Below, piece after piece: positions 1 to 10,220 of a stretch of 64,000 nucleotides of DNA. How positions within the stretch are numbered: the first letter of the stretch is position 1; each line of letters opens with the position of its first letter. This stretch comes from Argyresthia goedartella. Lineage: Eukaryota; Arthropoda; Insecta; Lepidoptera; Argyresthiidae. A program made the translations under genes and the position numbers. The DNA is taken from positions 25,848,552-25,912,551 of the forward strand of contig OX463832.1 of assembly GCA_949825045.1 (NCBI GenBank), written 5' to 3'. The notes beneath the pieces were generated by a model. That model saw nothing but the letters and a program-made list of their open reading frames with translations. It ran no database searches and was not told the DNA's origin.

Positions 1-240
1 ACGAGCTTATCTCTAAAAAGAGATTTCTTCTAGAAAACCAAGATGGTAAGAAAGGTTATGGTTGAGCGGGGGAAGACCTATAGAAGAATATATACTACAA
101 ACAATATTATACTGATAACTTTAATTGCTAAAAATAGACTGCATCTAACTGGAAAGGGAGAGTTTCTTTAGCCGGTTTTTGAATATATTTGAATTTTGAA
201 TTAGCCGGTTTTTGAATATTTAGAGATGGACTGTCCCTGG
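1..240 (-). mobile_element. 3' end of a 5'-truncated LINE (same family as 28085-28500)
   Basis: Read on the minus strand this segment matches the 28085-28500 copy: the last codons of an ORF2-like frame (SLNI..KP pattern), then a 3' UTR ending in one arm of a long hairpin at positions 3-34. The element runs off the left edge of the window. The second hairpin arm is badly eroded here although it is nearly perfect in the other copy. A short stretch around TTAGCCGGTTTTTGAATAT is tandemly duplicated near 170-220. Identification as LINE rests on the partial protein match in the better copy. Confidence 0.6.
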
Positions 241-304
241 TAGAATATTTGTGCTGCTGTAGCGGCAATGGTAAATACACATTTTGTGAAAATAGCCTCT
301 CTCC

Positions 305-406
305 CTTACTTCGGTTCATCAGAAAGAGCCCGCTGACCGGCAGACGGACAGCGAAGGCTTAGTGATAGGGTCCCGTTTGGCACCCTTTGGGCACGGAACC
401 CTAAAA
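305..406 (+). mobile_element. Family C repeat, 3' end fragment
   Basis: Contains the family C right-end signature: a GACGGACAG stretch, then TAGGGTCCCGTTTGGCACCC and the terminal GGAACCCTAAAAA. The same end recurs at 2403-2805, 34023-34543 and, inverted, at 53986-54190. I recognise this type of repeat as widespread in lepidopteran genomes; its class (MITE or SINE-like) is not settled by what is seen here. Confidence 0.75.
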
Positions 407-950
407 ACTAAAAAACCCAATCGTGGTACACTAAAAAGCACAAACAAAGAAAATAAGATTTTACGTAAATATTATATTGAGGGAGTGTTCAACCAAATTA
501 AATTTTAAATCAGGCGGAACCAATTTAATCTAAAAGAGTGGTTTCCGCTCGCAATTAAATTACAGCAGTCGGGTTTTTGAGTTCTTTTTAATTATGTCAT
601 TTATATTCTTCCTGCTTCTTAGTACAAAATTACGAAAAATGTTTAAAAATAAGGTGTGTCATTGCTTCTGCAAGACTAGTTGTAAGCGACCAACACAACT
701 AGGCGATCTAAAGACAGCTATGCGATCTTTGGAATTACGGAGGGAACACCAGAACGGTGATTGATTTGATACCATATAGTACGTAAACCTCTTTACTCGA
801 ATACAGCGAATTCAAAGTTAGGTTTATGTGTATGTAGATATGTTCATTTGTTCCACAATAACATCTAACTACTTATCAGAATTTGACAAATGGGATATAG
901 TTAGAATTGTCATGATTGTCTACTGGTTACAAGCTATGTGACTTCACACT
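407..950. other. Unassigned AT-rich stretch
   Basis: No open frame of substance, no clear inverted repeat and no similarity to the other repeats of this window that I could see by eye. Confidence 0.5.
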
Positions 951-1415
951 TAATTCAATATGGTGCCCTCTAGACGGCATTAAGTCATGGTTTTTGACGT
1001 GATAACGTCTTATAAATCGATAAACGCTGGCTGCACGCACGAAAAAGCATGACTCATTGTCACATTCCGCCTGAGCCGAGCGAGCGAGCGAGAGCGGGGT
1101 ACACGCGATAGAGAGGCACGACCGGCCTAAGCGTTTCTTATGACGTTATCACGTCAAAATTATCGTCCGTAAACCGACTTTACAGACAACCAAATTTTTT
1201 TGTTACAGAAAATGCAATTAGGTATACCAATGTATGCAAAGAAATGTATGAATGACACTTGAAAAAACAAATAATAGTTTTTTTTTAAAGATTTTGACCA
1301 GGAATATTTGGGATTTGCTAATTTAGCGTTTTAACTTAGTACCCAACACGGTCCTGTTAAAATATTTTGTTTTAGTCCATGACTTTTTGCCCACTAGAGG
1401 GCGGTATATTAAATT
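951..1415. mobile_element. TIR element (outer MITE) interrupted by a second MITE
   Basis: The left end (951-990) and the right end (1377-1415) are imperfect inverted repeats, each with a GCCCTCTAG core followed inward by AAGTCATGG. The interior holds the MITE at 992-1159, which starts directly after the left arm. No transposase frame is present, so it is non-autonomous. Confidence 0.6.
992..1159. mobile_element. MITE with TTTTGACGTGATAACGTC terminal inverted repeats
   Basis: The left end TTTTGACGTGATAACGTC is answered at the right end by GACGTTATCACGTCAAAA, a perfect 18-bp inverted repeat. The interior is GC-rich with a (GAGC)n stretch around 1078-1095. I recognise this as a common lepidopteran MITE type. 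Flanking bases give no clear target duplication. Confidence 0.8.
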
Positions 1416-1429
1416 GAGAACAATTTGAA

Positions 1430-1675
1430 TGCTGACCATCAAAATTTTATTTTTTTACTAAAATGGGAAAATGATCACCAAAATTTGCAGAAAATATCAG
1501 GGCAAAATACTGCGGTAGCTTAGGTGAAGGGTAAAGGGAGTGAGCGAAGCGAAGGTTTATCTTTCGTATTAGGTTGAACATGTAAGAACAAAAAAAATAC
1601 TTAAAACATAAAAAGTGTTTTTGCTATGAAAATCAGTATTTTTGATGTACAATTGAATACTAGCCATTTTTAAAT
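1430..1675 (+). mobile_element. Inverted-repeat MITE carrying the A-cassette
   Basis: Contains the A-cassette (about 1515-1600: GCGGTAGCTTAGGTGAAGG, GTGAGCGAAGCGAAG, then TTAGGTTGAACATGTAAGAA) followed by a right flank with CAGTATTTTTGATGT. The same order is seen at 52928-53145 and, inverted, at 40450-40705. In those two copies the flanks form clear inverted repeats; here the left one is eroded. A neighbouring motif near 1472 (AATGATCACCAAAAT) recurs at 6363 and 7490. Confidence 0.6.
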
Positions 1676-2402
1676 GTCAAATTCTGTAGTATTAGTCAAA
1701 TTACCTTATATAGTTTTCGGCCTACAATAATACAGGATTATCGAGTTAATGCAAGCAAAGCAGCGAGCAAGAGCTTTACGTTTACCTTAGGCCTTACCAC
1801 CGGCGTTAGCTAACGCCACTTTTCTGTTACAGGTTTTAAATTTTATTACCATGCATAGGGTTTCAAATCGCGGTCCGTCCGAACTACCTTCGGTTTTTGA
1901 GTACTTTGTGTGCTCGTTTAGCCCTTTTATTTGATAGCCAACACGACATTCTTAAAAAAAAATTGTTATGCCCGCATATTAAAGAGAAGAATATAATGAC
2001 GTATCATCTATCAAAATTGGTCGACCCGTTGAGTAGTTACGAGGGAACACAGGAACAGACATACATACATACATATTTTTCGCTTCGCTGCAGTCAGGTA
2101 ATAACATACCATATGCATCTGCCACCCCGTATGTAAAAAGCGGGGTCGCTATGTTATAGACTTGTAAGTACGAGAAGCATCAAATATTTATTATAGTTTT
2201 TTAACACAATCCGATTCTAAACTAACACGAAAGTTGTCGAAAGTTACAAGGGCTGATGTGTAAATATTTTATCACCTACAGTGTCCCTTTGCCCTGAGTA
2301 GGGCTAGGCTTTCGGCTTTAGCCGGACTTTCGGCTTTAGGCAGGCTTCCGGCTAAAGCCGGATTTTAAATGAGGCGATTCCTAACCGCTGAATCAAAAAA
2401 CT
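1676..2402. other. Unassigned stretch with a short tandem repeat and a hairpin
   Basis: Holds a short (ACAT)n run near 2061-2077 and a GC-rich hairpin, CGGCTTTAGCCGGA (2313-2326) against TCCGGCTAAAGCCG (2347-2360), a perfect 14-bp inverted repeat. Nothing else recognised. Confidence 0.5.
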
Positions 2403-2805
2403 GTCAAGTGCAAGTCGAACTCAAGCACGAAGGGTTCCGTACCACCGTACAAGGGTAGGGATGGTGTGGAGTGAATAGTTAGGATTTAAAATAGCAAAAT
2501 GTTGTTTACAAAGTTATTTGTGCGGCTACTTTTACACTCCATGTACGTAACCAGGCGCATTCATAAGTTTGTATGTGGTATTGAAAGAATTGTTGTATGG
2601 GAGCCCCCTTAAATATTTATTTTATTCTGTTTTTTAGTATTTGTTGTTGTAGCGGCAACAGAAATACATCATCTGTGAAAATTTCATCTATCACGGTTCA
2701 TGAGATACAGCCTGGTGACAGACGGACGGACGGACGGACGGACAGCGGAGGTTTAGTAATAGGGTCCCGTTTGGCACCCTTCGGGTACGGAACCCTAACA
2801 ACGAC
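2403..2805 (+). mobile_element. Family C repeat, nearly complete, with family E segment inside
   Basis: The left end has the family start (GTCAAGTGCAAGTCGAACTC and GAAGGGTTCCGTACC) and the right end has (GGAC)n, GGGTCCCGTTTGGCACCC and GGAACCCTAA. Between about 2495 and 2590 lies a family E segment (TTTACAAAGTTATT, TGCGGCTACTTT, ATGTACGTAACCAGG) that is also found alone at 26602-26870 and 33110-33400. An open frame over the right half is chance coding across the repeat, not a gene. Confidence 0.75.
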
Positions 2806-3544
2806 AAAGCTTCAAAAAATTGCGCCACTAGGTGGCACTCGTTACACTACCATGTTACAGTTCGCGCCAACTTTATTTGGCTTTGTGAGAGCTTATCCCT
2901 CTCTCTCTGTCACCCAACCTTATCCTATGCGAGGAAGAGAGGTCATACAGCTCGGGCAGAGCCAAACAGAGTTGGCACGGTTCAAGTACCAAATACCTAC
3001 TAAATTATTAATCTGTTTAACTTATTAAGTTTTTACTTACATTCATATTTATATTTAACTAATCGTTAAAATAGTCATCTAAACTACATAACCAAAGCTT
3101 GAATTTTTATTTTTGTTTAAAACACTGGAAATTTGGTCGCTGTTTTGCTGAAATACAGGTCTTACACCTAGCTCAGCGACAGAATCAGATGCTACAATGT
3201 ATTTTTTAGCAATTTAATCTAGTCTTAATAAAGACTAGATTAAATTAAATAGCACCATTGTAACTATTTGTGCTTCTTTATGTGATAATAAATATTATTA
3301 TTTTTATTATTATATTATTTATTTATTTTATTATCCAAAAATACAACTAAACAGTACCTGCCAAACAGTAGGAACAGTTTGTTAGCAGATTACTCTCATT
3401 TCTAATTAGGTAAGAATCACATTGTGACTAAAATATAGGTACTTAAAATATTTTTCACTAGTAATTATTTTATACATTATAAAGGCACATAAATAAGTAG
3501 GTTTATTTTATTTATTTTAAGGCAGATACAGTGGATTTCAAATA
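2806..3544. other. Unassigned stretch with one perfect hairpin
   Basis: Mostly AT-rich. A perfect inverted repeat, AATTTAATCTAGTCTT (3211-3226) against AAGACTAGATTAAATT (3231-3246) with a 4-base loop, is the only structure I see. The block 2815-2990 is somewhat GC-richer with a pyrimidine-rich run; its origin is not recognised. Confidence 0.5.
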
Positions 3545-3712
3545 ATGTAGTAGTAGACTTTATTACTGTAGTTTTTTAGTGTAGTTCATATACTTAGCCA
3601 ACGTAATTTTTTGCCCTTTTCTACATTGGACCACTGTGGGAGAAGGAGGGCGAGGAAACTCCCAGATTTATTGTTAGATCTCTTTTAAAAGATGGTTGTG
3701 TATAACTATTAT
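3545..3712 (-). mobile_element. LINE-1 family 3' UTR fragment (5'-truncated)
   Basis: On the minus strand this reads as the end of the 3' UTR of the LINE at 17700-23040: the GGGAGTTTC motif, the CTCCCACAGTGGTCCAATGT block and the final part before the tandem tail. No coding part remains. A tRNA-derived SINE follows a few bases later. Confidence 0.8.
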
Positions 3713-3715
3713 AGA

Positions 3716-3948
3716 CCCGAATGGCCGAGTCGGCAGTGACCTTGCCTAAGAAGCCAAGAGACCCGGGTTCGAGTCCCGGTGGGGGCAAATGTTTGTTTGA
3801 TGAGAATGCATGTTAAGCATAATATTTATCTATGTAAGTATGTGTATCGTTGTCTAGTACCCAAGATACAGGGATTCCTAGTTTGGGGCTAGATCAATGT
3901 GTGTCAATAGTGTCCAAGGTATTATTATTATTATTATTATTATTATTA
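3716..3948 (+). mobile_element. tRNA-derived SINE (SINE-a), copy 1 of 6
   Basis: The head resembles a tRNA: CCCGAATGGCCGAGTCGG has a box A-like sequence and GGTTCGAGTCCCGGT matches the pol III box B. A non-tRNA body follows (ATGTGTATCGTTGTCTAGTA, CCCAAGATACAGG, TAGTTTGGGGCTAGATCAAT) and the copy ends in (ATT)n. Other copies are at 41589, 52505, 53317, 55380 and 57580. The head is not a working tRNA gene because no matching acceptor arm closes it. Confidence 0.88.
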
Positions 3949-4152
3949 CAAAATATTACTTATATGAGATATAAGGAGAATAATACCTGCATACGTAGTC
4001 GATTTACCCCTAGTGAAACCGCATTATTTGACGTGGAGTAGTGTTGCACGGTTGAAGTGTGAAAGCATTTGATGGACTATAACCTTTTCAAATATTTTAC
4101 TTAGTGCTGTAGGAACACATATTGGTCTGAAATTTGAAGGATCACCATTGTG

Positions 4153-4555
4153 TCTGGTCTTGGCCCTCCTCCACGTGAGTGTTGCAGCGTCCACCGATCT
4201 GTCCCGACCAAGAAACAGCGCGCCGTCGTCGACGAGGAGGCAACAGCGCGGTCGCCACCGCGCCGCTCGCTGTCGCGCGTGTCGCGCTGCCTGCTGAGGC
4301 GTGTGTCATGCTGCACGCTTCCCTGAGGGCCGCACCGCTCGCCGTTACGCGCGTTGCACCGCTCGCTGCCGCGAATGGTGCGCCACCCGCCGGCACGTGC
4401 ATCGCACCGCACTCCAACACGTGTGTCCAGCCACTCACCACCACTCGTGTACCGCCAGCTACCAAAATAAGTGCACAGAGAAAAACTCTGTTGTTCTCCG
4501 ACAAACTAGGTGCAGGATTAACGTTAAAGAACATTTGCTGTCCAAATAGTTCATA
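4153..4555 (+). pseudogene. Fragment of LINE-1 family ORF1
   Basis: The translated frame matches the middle of the LINE-1 ORF1 protein (about residues 395-540): the Arg-rich block (ARRRRRGG), then the Ala/Pro/Thr-rich region with VALPAE.CVMLHA, APLAVTRVAPLA, APPAGTCIAPHSNT and the final NICCPNSS. The fragment has no start and stops just after CPNSS. The GC-rich, low-complexity composition also gives several antisense and shifted open frames over the same bases; these are shadows. The neighbouring 4938-5026 segment is part of ORF2 of the same family, so a single old LINE copy with an internal deletion is likely. Confidence 0.85.
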
Positions 4556-4556
4556 G

Positions 4557-4830
4557 ACCGAGCTAGCGAAGCGAGCGAAGGGCTCCATTTCGACAAGATA
4601 GGAGGCCGATTTTATGTCTTGTGTCTGTCAGTTCCGGTCAGGGACCACAGTTTTCAAGCGATCCTCACAAAACTTGGCGCACGTGTTCCTTGAAATATTA
4701 TTATTTTTTGTCGAGAGCTTTTATCGATTTGCCCTTGAGCGGGGGAGGGGGGAGTTTTTCGATTCAAATTAGGTTCAAAACAAGAACATCACCATGGCAA
4801 CCATTTCTATTCCAATTCGCCATAATGGGC
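4557..4830 (+). mobile_element. Family D element, left-arm fragment, inside a LINE relic
   Basis: Begins GACCGAGCTAGCGAAGCG and continues with the arm of the long-TIR element at 48253-49247: TTTCGACAAGATAGGAGGCC, TGTCTGTCAGTTCCGGTC, CACAAAACTTGGCGCACGTG. Only one arm is present, and similarity fades after about 4760. It lies exactly between the ORF1 and ORF2 pieces of a LINE-1 family relic. Confidence 0.75.
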
Positions 4831-4937
4831 TATATTTACCTAATACCAAGACATGTTTTAAGACGGTCACGGTAATTTTGCGGATCAAATTAGGTTCCTT
4901 ATCTGAATCGGCATAAGATGTTGTGGTAACCCCCCAG

Positions 4938-5026
4938 ATCGTCTAAATTCATCTCCATAAGAAGCAGAGACTTAATATAAAAAAAACACTAGCGTCAGTA
5001 ATGAATATTTAAAATTTCTTAATAAT
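4938..5026 (+). pseudogene. Fragment of LINE-1 family ORF2
   Basis: About 90 bases match LINE-1 at 21158-21240 (CGTCTAAATTCATCTCC, AGCAGAGACTTA, CACTAGCGTCAGTAATG). It is too short for a domain call, but the match and the ORF1 piece just upstream make the assignment firm. About 1.8 kb of the LINE is missing between the two pieces. Confidence 0.75.
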
Positions 5027-5087
5027 AAAAAAAATATTATAATTATGTACAGTAATACATACACTGCTTTATCTACACACATATTAT

Positions 5088-5342
5088 AGCTAGCTGATCC
5101 CCGCAACTTCATCTGCGTGTTCATATGAATTATCATTAACCGAGATAACGTTACCCTCCTTCTGGTGCAGTCGGATAAAAAGTATCCTATATGTTAATCT
5201 AGCTCATAAACTACCTCTGTGCTAAATTTTATTTAAATCCGTTCAGCCGCTTTAGCGTGATTGAGGCACAAACAAACAAACACACAAACATCCAAATATC
5301 CTAACATCGCTACTTTCACATTTATAAGATTAGTTAGATATC
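5088..5342 (+). mobile_element. Common lepidopteran-type short repeat (CTAGCTG start, ATTTATAA.ATTAGT end)
   Basis: Starts with a CTAGCTGATCCCCGCAACTT signature and ends with AATCCGTTCAGCCG, a run of ACAAACAAACA and a TTTATAAGATTAGTTAGAT terminus. A 3' half copy is at 25560-25695. I recognise the pattern as very common in moth and butterfly sequences; whether it belongs to a Helitron or to an RTE-type LINE tail is not decided here. Confidence 0.6.
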
Positions 5343-5371
5343 TGCTGTGTTCAGGGTTGTGTGTGGGTGAA

Positions 5372-5492
5372 CATTTGAAGACTTGAACCGTTGGACTGTG
5401 GGACCTGTGTGACAAACCACGGACGGACGTACCGACACGCGAGTGACACCAATAGGGCTCCCTTGGGACCGTTTGGGTACGAACCTAAAAAG
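5372..5492 (+). mobile_element. Degenerate family C 3' end
   Basis: Traces of GGACGGACG, GGGCTCCC and GGGTACGAACCTAAAAA in the correct order, with many changes. Confidence 0.45.
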
Positions 5493-5944
5493 GCATAGAG
5501 GTTCTCAATTCGTCGAGATGTTTTAATTTCTCCAACACGGATGGGCCGATTTGATAAATTCTTTTTTGAAGTAAAACTTCTATACGCACGCTTGACTGGG
5601 GGAGTAAGCTGGCGACTGCGTGACGAGAGCGTTTAGAAAAGTGTGATCGGGCGAGGCGAACGAGAGGCGCGCGCGCACATTTTCTTTCTCTCTTCCTCTC
5701 ATAGCCAGACACAGTGCAGGAGATGTATTTTTGAAGCATTAGAGCTAAAGAGAGTAGAGTTTTACTTCAGTTGTGTGGTCTAAAGCACACCCTTTTTTTT
5801 GTTCGAGAGAGTTTATCTTCACATTGGTCCCATTAATATCAGACCAGGATCTGGTGATGGGATCCTGGAGAAATCTAAGAAATTCTTCAATTATAGACAT
5901 ATACAAAGTGTCATTTTTGGGATATTTTGAGAAATGAGAGTACC
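5493..5944. other. Unassigned stretch
   Basis: No gene, terminal repeats or similarity to other window repeats recognised. Contains a GCGCGCGC run near 5669. Confidence 0.4.
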
Positions 5945-6110
5945 CATTATTATGAACTACTTTCCCCAAGAAACATATGGTCGCAAATGGAAAAAAATAT
6001 TGTCCCTCAGTACATTGACCCGATCAGCTGATTATAAGTTACTATGGGGGAACCATTTTTTTTTACGTTTGCGACCATATGTTTTTTGGGGAAATTTGTT
6101 CATAATGACG
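5945..6110. mobile_element. Foldback MITE
   Basis: Left arm (ATTATGAAC, TTTCCCCAAGAAACATATGG, TCGCAAA) is repeated inverted on the right (TTTGCGACCATATG, TTTTTTGGGGAAA, GTTCATAAT). The arms are about 50 bp and the spacer about 60 bp. No coding capacity. A small open frame here is a by-product. Confidence 0.75.
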
Positions 6111-6302
6111 GTTACAATCATTCCCTAAAATATGGTCAGCTAATTAAATGTCACTTGTATAAGCAGACCTGAAACGATTTTTGTATTTTTCATAGTAACT
6201 CGTGCATTTACTTTAGGAAAGCATCATTTTGTGAAGTGCAACTGATGAGGAAGACCAAAGATGGCCACCGGAACTGCTCCATCCTAGGCATCCCAAACAC
6301 AA

Positions 6303-6352
6303 GATTAGTAAAGCAAGTTTGGATATATAATTTACTCTTTGGTATAGAAAGG
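6303..6352 (+). repeat. Direct repeat, also at 7517-7564
   Basis: TAGTAAAGCAAGTTTGGATA followed by TATAATTTACTCT is found again, with two or three changes, about 1.2 kb downstream. Both copies lie near GATCACCAAAA-type motifs. The two may flank an inserted or rearranged segment that holds family B and an A-cassette. Confidence 0.65.
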
Positions 6353-6440
6353 CTTGTTTAAACGATCACCAAAAACGCACCTAATTTACTACCAATAAAC
6401 GATCACCATTTTATGTTTTGTGCACTTAAGTTTATGTTTT

Positions 6441-6870
6441 ATGTACGCACGTATCATAAACCCTCTTGACTGCGTACAAAAACCGCACGTTACGATCAGC
6501 ATAATGTTAAACTACTTGGTAAAAACTAATTTCTTATCCGAAAAATTACACATTATGACCATAATGTGTAATTTTTCTACATATTATGACATTCAAATTT
6601 CGAACGCCGACGCCCGCCTGCGTGCCGCCCCAGTTTGTCTGTGAAGTTGATACTGACATTCAAATTTCGAACGCCGACGCCCGCCTGCGTGCGGGCCCTA
6701 GTTTGTCTGTGAAGTTGGTACTACAGAACAAGCTAAACAATTGCAGAGCCACAATGCCGGTCAAACATGCGGTTCCTCAACACATCAAAGAGAGCTTAAT
6801 GATATGTGTGTAGATAAACTAGTGTATGTAACTGTACATAATTAGGCATGTAGCAGTCACATAAACTACT
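6441..6870 (+). mobile_element. Family B MITE, copy 1, with internal tandem duplication
   Basis: Contains the family B landmarks: CACGTATCATAAACCCTC, an 17-bp-arm hairpin AAAAATTACACATTATG/CATAATGTGTAATTTTT, the block TTCGAACGCCGACGCCCGCC, and the right part TAGATAAACTAGTGTATGTA ending in CACATAAACTACT. The GCCGACGCCCGCC block is present twice in tandem (about 70 bp apart) here and in copy 2, but once in copy 3. No protein is encoded. Confidence 0.75.
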
Positions 6871-7339
6871 ATTTAGAACAAGAATTTATTCAATACAAAT
6901 AACACACCAAATAGAACTTAGAAATAGGCATAGAATATAACATACCTATAATTTGTTAAGTATATATAAGTAAATATAAATAAAACCTATGTAGGTATTT
7001 CTGTTTTAGGAGATCAAGCTGTCACCAAAGTATTCCTGCTCCATCTTCGCATTGAAAAGTCCTGACATGTTTTCTCGTGCCTCTTACTCTCATGGAAACT
7101 GCTCTTATAACTTAGATTTGTATTTACACTTTCAGCCAGTACACTATTTGAGAATACGCTTTTCCCCATTTCTCGTTAAGCTTTGATGCGGTTTTTTTTA
7201 AACTGTTATATTCAGTACCTTGGGCTCCATCGCATGAAATGACTAGTGGGGTGAATGAGGCTCTTAGGTCTTCAGCTGCTCGGTCGTATTTTGTGTGTTT
7301 CTCTCGGCTATGTCTCTGTGCTGTTTCAGTATTTTTTGT
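6871..7339. other. Unassigned stretch
   Basis: AT-rich; nothing recognised apart from a short minus-strand open frame without family resemblance. Confidence 0.4.
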
Positions 7340-7445
7340 TGTTGTCACATGTTCAACCTAACACGAAGGATAAAGGGGGCTTCGCTTCGTTCACCCCCTT
7401 TACCCATCGCCTAAGCTACCGCAGTATTTTGCACTGATATTTTCT
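7340..7445 (-). repeat. A-cassette copy
   Basis: Inverted copy of the cassette: CATGTTCAACCTAACACGAA, AAGGGGGCTTCGCTTCG, CACCCCCTTTACCC and CTAAGCTACCGCAGT. The inner part can fold as a GC-rich hairpin. A GGTGATCA-containing tract follows, then the second copy of the 6303 direct repeat. Confidence 0.75.
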
Positions 7446-7564
7446 GCAACTCTTGGTGATCATTTATCCATTTTGGGTGGAAAAATTATTTTGGTGATCA
7501 TTAAATTTGTTGCCTTAGTAAAGCAAGTTTGGATATATAATTTACTCTATGGTTTAGAAATAGC

Positions 7565-8042
7565 TAATAAAGATGGCCTAACTTCAGTCAACGAGAGGGT
7601 AAAGTAGCTATGTTTTGCCGCTGCCAAACATCACTTTCTTAGGTAGCCAAAGTGTTTGAGGCGTTTTTACAGTCCCAAATCCTCTGTCCGTCCATCCATC
7701 TGCCAGAACCGTATTAGTGAGAGTAAACACACCCGCAAGTCCCACTCAATTCACTACCCAGGACCTCATTCTGAAACTTAAATCTACAGCGAAACCAACG
7801 TAGTTACAACATGAAAAAAATAACATGGCGCTTGACGGGTCTGCCCGGTTTCTGAAAGGAAAATTAGCTGTGACGACTTGTTAAACTCTTGTTCAACGAA
7901 TTTCAGCCAATCACATGCCGCTATTTTTAATTAATGATCGATTAATCGCTTGTTACATTTGACAACTGTTTCGGAATCTGGGGGAAGCTTGTTTGTTTGG
8001 CGATATTGCTTAAAACCACAGATTAATCAAATTAATCGTAAA
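7565..8042. other. Unassigned stretch
   Basis: No supported feature. A 60-codon open frame at 7950-8132 overlaps the start of the next MITE and is not a gene. Confidence 0.4.
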
Positions 8043-8425
8043 GTCACCGTAAGATTGCCCAAACCGTTAGTTGATGAACTAACGTCTTTTTTCTCGATTG
8101 TTGGTCAAATATCGACAGATAGTAAACTGTAGCGTACTGCTTACTATATGACGCGTTAGTTGATAAACTAACGGTTTAAACCGTTAAATAGTAAACTGGT
8201 TTAAACTTGAATTGCAAACGGAATACCAGGTCAAACACTGCGGTAGCTTAGGTGAAGACCAGAGGGGGCGAGCGAAGCTCCCGAATAGTATTCGTGTTAG
8301 GTTGACATGTAAGAACAAAAGAAACGTAAATTCTAAACCTTGTCAGTCTGGTTTACTATCTGTCGATAGTTGATCAACTACCGCGTTAGTTTATCAACTA
8401 ACGGCTTTGACTATCTTCCGGTGAC
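8043..8425 (+). mobile_element. TIR MITE (GTCACCGTAAGAT ends) carrying the A-cassette
   Basis: The left end GTCACCGTAAGAT is answered by ATCTTCCGGTGAC at the right end. Just inside both ends is GTTAGTTGATRAACTAACG in inverted orientation. The middle holds an A-cassette (8242-8320). Related copies are at 24457-24817 (cassette in the opposite orientation) and 25136-25288 (half). The right end abuts the large palindrome at 8426. Confidence 0.8.
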
Positions 8426-8839
8426 ATATACATCATTATCATCATAAGGCCAAATAACGTCTGTAACAGATGATCAAGCAGCGTCCGATATACATCTGCG
8501 CTCGAGATTTTATAATACGATTCTGGAGCGGCAGACACGGCCGCACGCGCGGCACGTGCGGTCTGGGTGGTAGAATATGCCGTTTTGCCCTGCTCTGTAT
8601 ATTTCACAGTTAGTTGGTTAAATCCTTACATTTAACTAACACCCTAGACCGTTAATTAAATGCCGACGTTTAACCAAGTCGCTAAAGTTCCGTCAGACAA
8701 GTGAGTGAACGAAACGTTTAACGAGTTGTCTAAACGTTCCTAGGCAACCCGAGAAATACAATATAAATACACTTAAGTACACATAAAAATATGTTATGTG
8801 TACTTAAGTATATGTTTTAAGTATTTTATCTACACACGT

Positions 8840-9254
8840 ATCGTAAACCCTCTTTACTGCGTACAAAAACCGCACGTTACGATCAGCATAATGTTAAACT
8901 ACTTGGTAAAAATCATTTCTTATCTGAAAAATTACACATTATGATCATAATGTGTAGTTTTTCTACATATTATGACATTCAAATTTCGAACGCCGACGCC
9001 CGCCTGCATGCCGCCCCTAGTTTGTCTGTGAACTTGGTACTGACATTCATATTTCGAACGCCGACGCCCGCCTGCGTGAAGTTGGTACTACAGAGCAAGC
9101 TAAACAGAGAGCAGAGTCACAATGCCGGTCAAACATGCGGTTCCTGAACACATCAAAGAGAGCTTATGATATTTGTGTAGATAAACTAGTGTATGTAACT
9201 GTACATAATTAGGCATTAAAATGCCCTCCATTATATAGCAGTCACATAAACTAC
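8840..9254 (+). mobile_element. Family B MITE, copy 2, inserted in the left palindrome arm
   Basis: From ATCTACACACGTATCGTAAA to CACATAAACTACT. The bases just outside are ATTTT on both sides, a likely 5-bp target duplication. The opposite palindrome arm shows the uninterrupted sequence at the matching place, which fixes both ends of the element. Internally it has the hairpin and two tandem GCCGACGCCCGCC blocks. Confidence 0.8.
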
Positions 9255-10078
9255 TATTTTGTTGTTCTTACATGTTCAACCTAATACGAAGAATATAGGG
9301 GGCTTCGCTTCGCTCACCCCCTTTACCCTTCACCTAAGCTACCGCAATGTTTTGCCCTGATATAAGCTGTGCAAACAGTAGTGAAAAGATAGACTCTGAA
9401 AGTAATCAGCTGTTGTCGTGTCGCCATCTTGTTTTACATTATTTAACCAACACGCCCGCTTTCGGAAAGACAGAATTGTTAAACGTTAAATTGTTTAAAT
9501 CAAAATGTAGGACTTGTGACTTGGTTAAACGTCGGTATTTAATTAACGGTCTAGAGAGTTAGTAAAGTGTCTGATTTAACCAACTAACTGCGAAATACAT
9601 AGAACGTAACGAGAAAGTGTAGTAAAATAACTAGTTGTTTGTTCAACATCATTCTGAACAACTATGCAGCCAATTTGATCACAGCAACTTCCAAATCGTT
9701 TCGCGTGATTCAGTATCAAAACAAGTTTCACATTTCTAATAATGAGCGGGGACTTCTATAAATATGACCTTTCAAACTATCGATTTGATATTTTAAAATG
9801 GCATTTAAAGTAAATCAATTGACATTTCAAGGGGTTTGTACGAGCGGGGGTTAATATTTAAAATGGCTTTCTTGTTAGCCCTCCTTCCGGTGCTTCTTTC
9901 AATCGATACACACACAAACATACACACACTTACGTCACGCCTTGCCCACGTTTAGCCAGTTATTCAATATTCATTTTGCATGACAGGGGGCTAGCCCATC
10001 GCCGCAGCAATAGACATATTAGTTTCCTCTCTATAACACTAAATAGCGAATGGCTCTGTGAGCTGTAGACACTCGGCC

Positions 10079-10220
10079 TAACTAATAAAAAAATGTTATT
10101 CACTGTTTAACTTATTCAATGTTTTGTCCTTTTCATACGTCGACTAAATGTCAAATGTCAAATAAGCAAGACAAAACACTGTATAAGTTACACTGTGAAT
10201 AACTTCTTTTATTAGTAGTT
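10079..10220. mobile_element. Small foldback element near the palindrome centre
   Basis: CTAATAAAAAAATGTTATTC, TTTAACTTATTCA and ATGTTTTGTC on the left are answered by GACAAAACACTGTATAAGTT and GTGAATAACTTCTTTTATTAG on the right. The arms are about 50 bp and imperfect. It lies on one side of the loop only, so it is a separate insertion. Confidence 0.65.

Noticed and set aside
3716..3800. A functional tRNA gene
   Set aside because: Box A and box B are present but no closing acceptor stem, and the sequence continues into a SINE body shared by six copies.
4101..4588. Overlapping minus-strand frames of 103 and 148 codons
   Set aside because: Shadows of the GC-rich LINE ORF1 fragment on the plus strand, which alone matches the full ORF1 at 17762-19831.
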